Shown here piece after piece: positions 34,636-44,147 of a stretch of DNA of 64,000 nucleotides. The translations under genes were made by a program, and so were the position numbers. The DNA is from Stomoxys calcitrans (taxonomy: Eukaryota > Arthropoda > Insecta > Diptera > Muscidae). Within the stretch, counting starts at the first letter, position 1, and every line of letters starts with the position of its first letter. The notes beneath the pieces are model-generated. The model had not been told where the DNA came from and did not search any database. It worked only from the letters and a program-made list of their open reading frames with translations. The stretch covers positions 97,636,232-97,700,231 of the forward strand of contig NC_081554.1 in assembly GCF_963082655.1 (NCBI RefSeq), in the 5' to 3' direction.

Positions 34636-35954
34636 ACAAGTAAAAGCGTGCTAAGTTCGGCCGGGCCGAATCTTATATACCCTCCACCATGGATCGCATT
34701 TGTCGAGTTTTTTCCCGGCATCTCTTCTTAGGCAAAACAGGATATAAGAAAAGATTTGCTCTGCTATTAGAGCGATATCAAGATATGGTCCGGTTTGGAC
34801 CACAATTATATTATATGTTGGAGACCTGTGTAAAATGTCAGTCAATTCGAATAGGAATTGCGCCCTTGGGGGGCTCTAGAAGTAAAATAGAGATATCGAT
34901 TTATATGGGAGCTGTATCGGGCTATAGACCGATTCAGACCATAATAAACACGTTTGTTGATGGTCATGAGAGGATCTGTTGTACAAAATTTCAGGCAAAT
35001 CGGATAATTATTGCGACCTCTAGAGGCTCAAGTAGTCAAGATCTCAGATCGGTTTATATGACAGCTATATCAGGTTATAAACCGATTTGAACCTTATTTG
35101 ACACAATAGTTAAAAGTAAGAATAAAATACGTCATGCAAAATTTCAGCCAAATCGGATAAGAATTGCGCCCTCTAGAGGCTTAAGAAGTCAAGACCCCAG
35201 ATCGGCTTATATGGCAGCTATATCAGGTTATGGACCGATTTGAACCATACTTGGCACAGATGTTGGATATCATAACAAAACACGTCGTGCAAAATTTTAT
35301 TCTGATCGGATAAGAATTGCGCCCTCTAGAGGCTCAAGAAGTCAAGACCCCAGATCGGCTTATATGGCAGCTATATCAGGTTATGGACCGATTTGAACCA
35401 TACTTGAAAAAGTTGTTGGATATCATAACAAAACACGTCGTGCAAAATTTCATTCTGATCGGATAAGAATTGCGCCCTCTAGAGGCTCAAGAAGTCAAGA
35501 CCAAAGATCGGTTTATGTGACAGCTATATCAGGTTATGGACCGTTTTGAACCATACTTAGTACAGTAATTGGATATCATAACAAAATACGTCGTGCAAAA
35601 TTTCATTCCAATCGGATAAGAATTGTGCACTCTAGAGGCTCAAGAAATCAAGACCCAAGATCGGTTTATATGGCAGCTATATCAAAACATGGACCGATAT
35701 GGCCCATTTATAATACCAACCGACCTACACTAATAAGAAGTAATTGAGCAAAATTTCAAGCGGCTAGCTTTACTCATTCGGAAATTAGCGTGCTTTCGAC
35801 AGGCAGACGGACAGACGGACGGACATGGCTAGAACGACATAAAATGTCACGACGATCAAGAATATATATACTTTATGGGGTCTCAGACGAATATTTCGAG
35901 TAGTTACAAAGTGACGAAATTAGCATACCCCCCATCCTATGGTGGAGGGTATAA
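34636..35954 (+). mobile_element. Mini-me-like element, subfamily A, complete, about 1.3 kb
   Basis: Intact left end (ACAAGTAAAAGCGTGCTAAG, palindrome TTCGGCCGGGCCGAA, ATACCCTCCACCATGGATCG), about six internal units with GCAAAATTTCA and TATGGCAGCTATATCAGG landmarks, a GACAGACGGACGGACATGG tract, core, and right end CTATGGTGGAGGGTATAA. A 133-codon frame at 34689-35090 crosses three units and reads repetitively, as expected for a unit length divisible by three. Confidence 0.8.
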
Positions 35955-36679
35955 TATTTTTTATACCCTCCACCATAGAATTGGGGGTACACTAATTTCG
36001 TCATTCTGTTTGTAACTACTCGAACTACAACTCTTAATCGTCATGACATTTTGAGTCGAACTAGCCATGTCCGTCCGTCCGTCTGTCTGTCGAAAGCACG
36101 GTAACTTTCGAAGGACTAAAGCTAGCCGCTTGAAATTTTGCACAAATATTTCTTATTAGTGTAGGTCGGTTGGGATTGTAAATGCGCTATATCGATCTAC
36201 GTTTTGATATAGCTGCCATATAAACCGATGTGGGATCTTGAATTCTTGAGCCACTAGAGGACGCAATTATTATCCGATTTGGCTGAAATTTTCCACGACT
36301 TGTTTTGTTATGACTTCCAACAACTGTGTAAAGAATATTTCAAATTGGTCCATAACTTGATATAGCTGCCATATAAACCCATCTGGGGTCTTGACTTCTT
36401 GAGCCTCTACAGGGAGCAATTTCTATCCGATTTGGCTGAAATATTGCATGATGTGTTTTTTTATGACTTTCAACAACTTCATTAGGAATGGTTCAAATTG
36501 GTCCATAACCTGATATAGCTGCCACATAAATCGATCTGGGATCTTGACTTCTTGAGCCACTAGAGGGCCCAATTATTATCCGATTTAGTTGAAATTTTGC
36601 ATGAGATGTTTTATTTTAACTTCCAACAACTGTGTTAAGAATAGTTCAAATCGGTCCATAACCTGATATAACTGCAATA

Positions 36680-37989
36680 CAGGGTGGCTGATGAAAGCCG
36701 CTACCAAAAAAAAATGTAATAACTTTTTTTCTATTTAATGAATGTGGTCGATTTTTTTTTTATTTTGCAGATTGATTCTTAGATTTGACAAAAATGGATA
36801 ACTGGGACACCGAAACAAGAATTTGGATTGTCCGCCGCTATCACGCACTGGAGTCTGTAGTTTCGGTTCAAAGAGAGTATAGACGCACGTTTGGCGGCAA
36901 TCCTCCGAGCAGATGGACCATAATGAGACTTGTAAACAATTTTGCCGAGCATGGGACAGTCAACAGAAGACCTTACCATCGAAACCCTTCAGTTCGAACG
37001 GAGGAAACAATCGCTGCTGTAGCTGCTGCGATACAACACAATCCAAGAGTTTCGACAAGAAGCTTATCTGCTCAAATGGGTATAAGCAGACAGTCATTAC
37101 AGTCAATTATGCACAAAGATTTGGACTTATTCCCATATAAAATTCAAATGGCCAACAAACTGAACGCTGCAGACTTGCCGATTCGCTTGGAATTTTGCCA
37201 GAAGATGCTTCAAATGGTGGAAGAGGATGGAAACATGTTGAACTGTCTTTTCATGTCTGACGAGGCCCATTTCGATTTGAACGGCAACATAAACAAACAA
37301 AATTGTCGAATATGGAGTGCTTCCAACCCACAGACACTCCATGAGACGGAATTGCATCCACTTCGTGTCACAGTGTGGTGTGCAGTTTCATCACGTTTCA
37401 TTGTCGGGCCCTACTTCTTCGAAGAAAACGGTCACCCCGTTACGGTTACTGGAGACCGCTACTTGAACATGTTGAGAGAGTTTTTCTATCCAGAATTACG
37501 CCGAAAGAGAATTTCTTTTAACTCTGTGTGGTTTCAGCAAGATGGTGCAGGTCCTCACATAGCCCAACCTGTTATGACAGAATTGCGACGAAAATTTCCC
37601 AATAAACTGATATCCAGAAACTCCACATTCCGTTGGCCACACAGGTCGCCTGACCTTACTGCACCTGACTTTTTCTTGTGGGGTCATTGCAAACAGGAAG
37701 TTTACAAAGCAAAACCAACAAATTTGAATGAACTAAAGCAATCCATTCGAGCAACAATTGCGGCTATTCCTGTCTCAACTCTCCAAGCAGTAATGAATAA
37801 CTTTTTGCTAAGATGCCGCACATGCATCAACGAGCAGGGGGGGCATTTAAATTCCATTATTTTTAAAACAAATTAAACTATATTTAATAAAATTGAACGA
37901 GCTTTAACATGAATAAAAGAAATATGTATTCCATACACCGAAAAAAAATTATTTGAGTTTCTTAATGTAGCAATATTCATCAGCCACCG
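36680..37989 (+). mobile_element. Intact DD41D (rosa-like) Tc1/mariner-superfamily transposon
   Basis: The terminal inverted repeats are exact over 13 bp, GGTGGCTGATGAA (36683-36695) and its complement (37976-37988), with GCTAC also shared a few bases inward. A TA precedes the left end (36678-36679); at the right the expected TA appears mutated (GAAACCG where other copies have TAAACCG). Length is about 1.31 kb with a single full-length transposase gene. An AATAAA lies at 37886-37891, after the stop. The insertion is younger than the mini-me copy it splits. Confidence 0.85.
36794..37876 (+). CDS. DD41D transposase (rosa-like, IS630/Tc1/mariner superfamily), full length
   Basis: A 360-residue protein predicted to cut and paste its transposon at TA dinucleotides. 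Residues 1-60 form a first helix-turn-helix region typical of insect elements of this type (WIVRRYHALESVVSVQREYR, WTIMRLVNNF). A second helix-turn-helix lies at about 86-108 (VSTRSLSAQMGISRQSLQSI). Catalytic aspartates: D156 (MSDEAHFDLNG), D250 (WFQQDGAGPH) and D292 (DLTAPDFFLWG). Between D250 and D292 there are 41 residues, hence DD41D, against 34 in mariner. GPYFFEENGHPVTVTGDRY (205-223) is a further family motif. The start is the ATG preceded by AAAA at 36790-36793. No stop or frameshift, so this copy could be recently active. The rosa link rests on spacing and remembered motifs. Confidence 0.9.
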   Translation: MDNWDTETRIWIVRRYHALESVVSVQREYRRTFGGNPPSRWTIMRLVNNFAEHGTVNRRPYHRNPSVRTEETIAAVAAAIQHNPRVSTRSLSAQMGISRQSLQSIMHKDLDLFPYKIQMANKLNAADLPIRLEFCQKMLQMVEEDGNMLNCLFMSDEAHFDLNGNINKQNCRIWSASNPQTLHETELHPLRVTVWCAVSSRFIVGPYFFEENGHPVTVTGDRYLNMLREFFYPELRRKRISFNSVWFQQDGAGPHIAQPVMTELRRKFPNKLISRNSTFRWPHRSPDLTAPDFFLWGHCKQEVYKAKPTNLNELKQSIRATIAAIPVSTLQAVMNNFLLRCRTCINEQGGHLNSIIFKTN

Positions 37990-38285
37990 AAACCGATGTG
38001 GGATCTTGACTTCCTGAGCCTTGAAGGGCGCAAGTATTATCCGATTTGGCTGAAATTTTGTACAACGACTTCTCTCATGACCTTTAACATGCGTGTCAAA
38101 TATGGAATGAACCGGTTTATAGCCTAATACAGCTCCCCTATAAACCGAATCTCCCTATTTTACTTCTTCAGCCCCTAAAGTGGGTAATTGTTACTAGATT
38201 TGGCTGAAATTTTACAAAATGACTTCTACTATGGTCTCCAAAATTCATTTCAATTATGGTCCGAAATGAACCATAACTTGTTAAA

Positions 38286-40548
38286 TTTTGGACGGATTGA
38301 TTAGGTAAAATACACAATGAGCCCCAAATGCGTAAATTTTTGAAAACCAAAATTCAAATCGCTATTGTCATAAAACCAAAATAATTGAGATATTGATAAA
38401 GTTTTTCAGTAATTGTAAACGAATATCTCCTAAAAAAACTTATAAATATAAATTTTGGCTATATTTCTTAACGGAAATACCCAAATGTTATTTTATATGA
38501 TGTTATTTTATACGATGAAAATACCTTTGTTGACCAAAAAATTACAAAAATTGTCTTTTTCCAAGTTTTTTGTTTGGCAATTCGCATAACTTTTGATTGA
38601 AGAATCAAACCTTAGCAAATAATGGGGCAAAAGTATAGAACATTTTGTCAGCTATCCAATTCATTGGAAAAATTTAAAATCGTTTTGGAAATGCTTTCAG
38701 AAACGACAAATTAAAAGACCTGGCTCTGCGAAAATATTTTTGAATTTTCTCACTTGGAAATTTTTTGAGAAAAGTCTTTTAAGCTTCTGCCAGAAGCGCC
38801 CTACCAAATGTTCTTAATAATTGTTTCATTTTTTCTGGTGTTTTTTTTTTTCAAATCAATATATCAGGACTTAAGAACTTCCCGTTGATATATTCCCTTT
38901 TTGTAAATGTTCTTCTTCCAAGCATATGCAAAAAAAAAAACAATAGCTACAATTTAAAAGAAAAGAAACAAATCAATTGCATTCAAATGCTTTTTGAGAG
39001 AGGTACGGCAAATCTGGTAGCTTTTTTAACTTTGTGTTGCATTTGTTAACAAAATCATTCACATTGTCGATGTGAGACAAGGACATAAAGGACCCAAATC
39101 GAAGGATGTTAGTGCAGAATACATATCCATGACATATGCCATTTTGTTGACTTCACTTCTAGGTAAAAAGAATCATAAAAATTGTTTTCCAGCAAGCCAA
39201 CGACAACAAAAGTCTGAGAAACTACTGCTGCCGAAACATCATCGCCATGCATATTTTAAGATGACGAATTTGTGGCCCGTCTTCCGTTTCTTCGGTCGAC
39301 GCATATACCCTAGCTTCGATACTCTACGGGAATGTCATCTAAAGTGATTGAGGTGATCCTTTGACATCGTGTTATTGTTTGGCCTACAACTCAAATGAAT
39401 ATAAACAGAATGGGAACAACAGCTCCAACAATACCATTAGAGCCAATGAATCGATAAGAAAAAAGACGAAAATCGTAGGGAGCAAAAAACCAGAAACGAA
39501 ATGAAATTGATGATTGGAAATGATGATGTACCAGAGGGCGGGATGAGCCACGGCCATTCCTGGGCTTGTGGGCTCAATAGTTCCGAGACAAGAGCTAACA
39601 AAGTGGCTTTGATAAATGTAAGGATATGTCTGCAGGATTTGTTCTTACACACATTTTAAACTTTTTTGCTGGCTTTCTGTAACGTCGACAACAACGAACA
39701 ATGATGGAAAGCGAATATAAGCCCAGAAAAAGCAAGGCACACTTCACATACAAGCATCCTCTCGCTGCCACACGAACACATGAGCACAGGCTAAAATAGT
39801 CGATGAGGGGAAAGAAATTGCCTGGTCCTCAAGACTGGCAGGCCCATCATCTCCTCTGATTGATGTGAGACAATCATTTTCTGTTATTTATGCAATTGAA
39901 ACTAACTCTCCATATGTGTTCCTCGTGTGGGAATGAGTGTGTGTGTGCCTATGTAAGTGTGGTTAAAGATGATGGGGTTGTATGTGTGTATGTCTTGATG
40001 GAAGCTCACAACGACAAGAATGTGAGTGAATAATTTTCTTATCAATTTTACAATGTTTTCCCATAAACAATCGCTTGGTGATACACACTCTGATGGGGGA
40101 GATGGGGTTGAGGGTGAGATTATTATGCGCCACATACATCCATTGTGACATTTGAATTACTTTGAATATCAATTTCTGGAAAATTGCTATGATATATTGT
40201 CAGCAATGAAGAGGATTACTTAGCTCCATGACGAACTCGTTGGGACAGACGCCAATAGAAAGGAAGCTTATCATGCTGTGTAAGGTAATCACGGGCATGC
40301 TATAGGGTAAATAGATATAGGAGATAAGCATCGCGCTTACTCACTTTTTTATAAAACAAAAGAGGCAAAATCATTGGCCTTTCTATAGCATTGACAAACT
40401 TCGCGGTAATTTGGTTAAGGAAGGTTTGTATGTGAGGAAACATCACCAATAGTAATAAAATCACCTTAGCTGTTGGTAATTCGTCATTTGGCACTGACGA
40501 CATTTATGGCATTACGGGGTTTGAACCCAAATATGGCGTTCAATTTTA
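38286..40548. other. Longest low-repeat stretch of the window; no gene recognised
   Basis: AT-rich up to about 39.05 kb (poly-A/T runs near 38848 and 38931), then more balanced. Open frames such as 39072-39347 (91 codons) and overlapping minus-strand frames at 39.9-40.17 kb have no recognisable domain. TG-rich simple sequence at about 39938-39990. Possibly unique DNA. Confidence 0.45.
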
Positions 40549-40818
40549 GGTTTGGTTAGGTTGAAAAGAGGGCGTGGATGTCAGCTATACCCATGCCACT
40601 AGTGCATACACCTTAGCCAGTAATCGGCTTGTTAGCGTACTAAATACTAAAAAGTAACCTCGAAATAGAAAATCTATGTCAGGAATTCCGTGCTGCTTGC
40701 AAAATCTCTACGGGTTTTCCATACCTCGCCCTAAGTTGATTCAAGTCTGGTATTATGTCCCCGCTTAAGTGCCGGCGTCTGTTAGTCGCGAAAGCCGGCA
40801 ATAACATGGGAAATGCTT
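40549..40818 (-). mobile_element. LINE 3' end fragment (second LINE family)
   Basis: Plus-strand order TTAGGTTGAAAAGAGGGCGT, then AGCCAGTAATCGGCTTGTTA and AAGTGCCGGCGTCTGTTAG, as at 60.2-60.44 kb. 5'-truncated and non-coding. Confidence 0.7.
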
Positions 40819-40872
40819 AGAGATGGGCGATGGGTAAATACACAAAAGGTATTTACGCGGTAAATGCGAATG

Positions 40873-41174
40873 CAAATTTTGCCCATGAACATTTCACTAA
40901 GGAACAGGGGCAAACTTCTCACATATCAATAAGTGCAGTTCAAGTTTAAGCTCAATGATAAGGGGTCTTCTTTTTATAGCCGAGTCCGAACGGCGTGCCG
41001 CAGTGCGACATCTCTTTGAACAGAAGTTTTACATAGCATAGTACCTCACAAATTTGCCAGCATTAGGAGGGGAAAACCACAACTGAAATTTTTTTCTGAT
41101 GGTCTCGCCAGGATTCGAACCCAGGCGTTCAGCGTCATAGGCGGACATGCTAACTTCTGCGCTACGGTGGCCTC
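40873..41174 (-). mobile_element. tRNA-derived SINE, well-preserved full-length copy
   Basis: On the minus strand: head GGCCACCGTAGCGCAGAAG, B box GGGTTCGAATCCTGGCG, body, and 3' end ATGGGCAAAATTTGC. The B box is close to the Pol III consensus. It is the best-preserved of the eight copies here and the most useful for building a consensus. Confidence 0.8.
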
Positions 41175-41354
41175 CGGTTAAATTACCCATTTTTACCTAA
41201 AAGCTGGTTATTTATAGTTTTGCAGATATCTTAGGTACAAAAAGATTTTGCAAACAATATTTGATGGTTTATAATATTTGTATATAAACCTGACCCTCCG
41301 ATCTCATATGATCAGAATTAAGTTGTATATAGCCGCTATATAGATTGATCTCCA

Positions 41355-41500
41355 GGTTAGGTAAGAGTGGCAGTCCTTTACTGACTCACTTAGACAATTA
41401 CAGTCCATTGTGATATCAAAGTAGCGGCAGAACATCGCTTCTGGTGGGAATCGAATCCACCAACCCCGTGGGCAAATCTGTGTACCAAATACAAATAAAA
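41355..41500 (-). mobile_element. Second tRNA-like SINE family (single copy here)
   Basis: The minus strand contains GGATTCGATTCCCACC, a plausible B box, followed by a body with TGGACTGTAATTGTCTAAGT and GAGTCAGTAAAGGACTGCC, ending near TTACCTAACC. It differs from the main SINE in body and tail. Assigned from the B box and the tail only. Confidence 0.45.
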
Positions 41501-41504
41501 CCAG

Positions 41505-42207
41505 TAAGGAAAGGCAAAAGTCGGGCGGTGCCGACTATATAATACCCTACACCACCTAGTGCATGTAGTACTTTTTATATGTAGAACTTATCTCGAAATC
41601 TAGTCAGACTTTAATTTGTATACCAATTGAAATAGAACCTTGAAATAGAATTTTAGAACCTTGTAAGATTTTCCTACCAAAGGACAAAAGATTTGGATTT
41701 CCACATCTTTAAAAGGCCATATTGGATAAAAGATTATATCTGAGTTATATCGAACCCTGTGCCAATTTTAATGACACATACTGGGGCGTCAAATGGAGAT
41801 TGACGTCCCAGTATGTGTCATTAAGATGTGACCAAAATTGTGGATTCTACAGCCTTAAAAGGCCATATCGGATGAACGATATATATGGGAGCTATATCTT
41901 AATCTTACATTGGGACTTCACAAAAACGACTCCACACAAAATTTGGTAAAGATCGGACTATAATTGTGGCTTCTACAGCCTTAATAGTTCAAATCGGATG
42001 AAAGATATATATGGGAGCGATATCTACATCTGAACCGATTTTTATGAAATTTTCCAGATATATTAAGATCAGTAACAAAACAGTCCGTGCAGATCGGTTG
42101 AAAATTGTAGCTACTACGGCCATTTAAGTGCAAATCTTTCTTAGCGTGCAAACAAATGCACAAAACTATAATACCCTGTACCACAGTGGTGGTGCAGGGT
42201 ATAAAAA
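41505..42207 (+). mobile_element. Mini-me-like element, subfamily C, both ends present
   Basis: Starts AAGTCGGGCGGTGCCGACTA, then TAATACCCTACACCACC, and ends ACCACAGTGGTGGTGCAGGG with TATAAAAA. Internal units carry CGGATGAAAGATATATATGG. It contains a 57-bp inverted repeat (41768-41824) absent from other units. The GCCGAC palindrome near the left end replaces the CGGCCGGGCCG of subfamily A. Confidence 0.65.
41768..41824. repeat. Short hairpin: 25-bp arms, 7-base loop
   Basis: Arm 41768-41792 (TTAATGACACATACTGGGGC, then GTCAA) is complementary to 41800-41824 with a single mismatch; the loop is 41793-41799. It lies where a subfamily C unit should continue, so it arose by local inverted duplication or is an inserted foldback. 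Confidence 0.8.
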
Positions 42208-42242
42208 ATGGAGTTTTCTAAAAAATGCAATAATTTTTTAAT

Positions 42243-42565
42243 TGGATCAAAAAACAGATCTCAGTCCCTGGATTCTCAATGTGGACCACCAGGCCCACTC
42301 TGTCCTCTAGCATTGATTAATCTGTGTAGCATGATCTGCTAGATGACAATAGCAAAGTTCCGTCAATCCAAGACTGTGCCACTGGCAACAGGGCCTTGCA
42401 CCCGATCTCAAGTGTCTTCTTAGGTATGGGATAGAAACCTTTTCCATTCCCTCCAAATTTCCCATCGTCGCCTCGATTAAACAGCGATGGAATGACCGGC
42501 TCCTTTCCTCTGTCCATTCTCCCATTAAGCCTCATAGCCGCAGTAGCTGCCTCTCGCTTAACCTG
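42243..42565 (-). mobile_element. Internal LINE fragment (second LINE family)
   Basis: The plus-strand block AACAGATCTCAGTCCCTGG, TGGACCACCAGGCCCACTCT and CCATTCTCCCATTAAGCCTC corresponds to 61022-61300, the region upstream of RNase H in that LINE. No 3' end is attached, so it is a recombination or deletion remnant rather than a normal 5'-truncated insert. Confidence 0.65.
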
Positions 42566-42569
42566 AAAT

Positions 42570-42745
42570 GATATATAGGATATATCTGCAGCTATATCCA
42601 ATATATATATATTGGATATAGCTGCCATGTAGACCGATATCTCGATTTAAAGTCTTGATCTTATAATGAAAGGTGGTTTAGATATATACCCGAGGTGGTG
42701 GGTTTCCAGAGTTCGTCCCAGCCGAACTTAACGCCTTTAATATTA
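42570..42745 (-). mobile_element. Mini-me-like subfamily B tail
   Basis: GATATAGCTGCCATGTAGAC unit, then GAGGTGGTGGGTTTCCAGAG and CAGCCGAACTTAACGCC. Its broken edge forms a 38-bp perfect palindrome at 42588-42625. Confidence 0.6.
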
Positions 42746-42777
42746 TTAATTTATTGAACTGCCTATATCATCTACAC

Positions 42778-44121
42778 TTTTTATACCCTCCACCATAAGA
42801 TGGGGGTATACTAATTTCGTCATTCTGATTGTAACTACTCGAAATATTCGTCTGAGACCCCATAAAGTATATATATTCTTGATCGTCGTGACATTTTATG
42901 TCGATGTAGCCATGTCCGTCCGTCTGTCCGTCCGTCTGTCCGTCCGTCTGTCCGTCCGTCTGTCCGTCCGTCCGTCCGTCTGTCTGTCGAAAGCACGCTA
43001 ACTTCCGAAGGAGTAAAGCTAGCCGCTTGAAAGTTTGCACAAATACTTCTTATTAGTGTAGGTCGGTTGGTATTGTAAATGGGCCATATCGGTGCATGTT
43101 TTGATATAGCTGCCATATAAACCGATCTTGGGTCTTGACTTCTTGAGCCTCTAGAGTGCGCATTTCTTATCCGATTGGAATGAAATTTTGCACGACGTGT
43201 TCCGTTATTATATCCAACAACTGTGCCAAGTATGGTTCAAATCCGATCTGGGGTCTTGACTTCTTGAGCGTCTAGAGTGCGCAATTCTTATCCGATTGGA
43301 ATGAAATTTTGCACGACGTGTTTTGTTATGATATCCAACAACTGTGCCAAGTATGGTTCAAATCGGTGCATAACCTTATATAGCTGTCATATAAACCGAT
43401 CTGGGGTCTTGACTTCTTGAGCATCTAGAGGGCGCAATTCCTATCCGATTTGAATGAATTTTGACACGTAGTATTTTGTTATGATATCCAATAACTGTGC
43501 AAAGTATGGTATAAATCGGTTCATAACCTGATATAGCTGTCATATAAACAGATCTGGGGACTTGACTTCTTGAGCTCCTAGAGGGCGCAATTCCTATCCG
43601 ATTTGGGTGAAATTTCGCAGGACGTTTTTTATTGTTACTTTCAACCACTATGTCAAATAAAATACAAGTCGGTTCATAACCTGATATAGCTGTCATATAA
43701 ACCGATCTGCGATCTTGACTTCTTGAGCCTCTAGAGGTCGCAATTATTATCCGATTTGCCTGAAATTTTGTACGACGGATTCTTTCATGACCATCAACAT
43801 ACGTGTTTATTATGGTCTCAATCGGTCCATAGCCCGATACAGCTCCCATATAAATCGATCTCTCTATTTTGCTTTTTGAGCTCACAAAGAGCGCAATTCT
43901 TATTCGAATTGGCTGACATTTTACGCAGGTCTCCAACATATAATTTAATTGTGGTCCAAACCGGACCATATCTTGATATCGCTCTAATAGCAGAGCAAAT
44001 CTTTTCTTATATCCTTTTTTGCCTAAGAAGAGATGCCGTGAAAAGAACTCGACAAATGCGATCCATGGTGGAGGGTATATAAGATTCGGCCCGGCCGAAC
44101 TTAGCACGCTTTTACTTGTTA
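42778..44121 (-). mobile_element. Mini-me-like element, subfamily A, complete with expanded tetranucleotide tract
   Basis: Both ends intact (TTTATACCCTCCACCATAAG; CGGCCCGGCCGAACTTAGC). The GTCC/GTCT tract reaches 75 bp (42914-42988), two to three times other copies. About seven units follow. A 263-codon open frame (44167-43376, minus) spans the left end and several units of exactly 51 codons, with repeated phrases such as SVYMTAISGYEP and NRIGIAPSR. It is best explained as repeat periodicity, not a gene. Confidence 0.8.
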
Positions 44122-44147
44122 GAGTATTGTAGCGTACCATCTCATTT

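Larger units (their letters stand above)
35957..38285 (-). mobile_element. Mini-me-like subfamily A copy, inverted against its neighbour and split by a DD41D transposon
   Basis: Begins two bases after the previous copy with its own right end (TATACCCTCCACCATAG), so the two copies lie right end to right end. Core, GTCC/GTCT tract and several units follow. The DD41D element (36680-37989) interrupts a GCTGCCATATAAACCGATC landmark, and the unit resumes at AAACCGATGTGGGATCTTG. The left end is lost near 38.29 kb. Confidence 0.75.

Noticed and set aside
36794..37876. Domesticated transposase serving as a host gene
   Set aside because: The gene sits inside a complete transposon with terminal inverted repeats and no host introns or promoter signs; a mobile element is the simpler reading.
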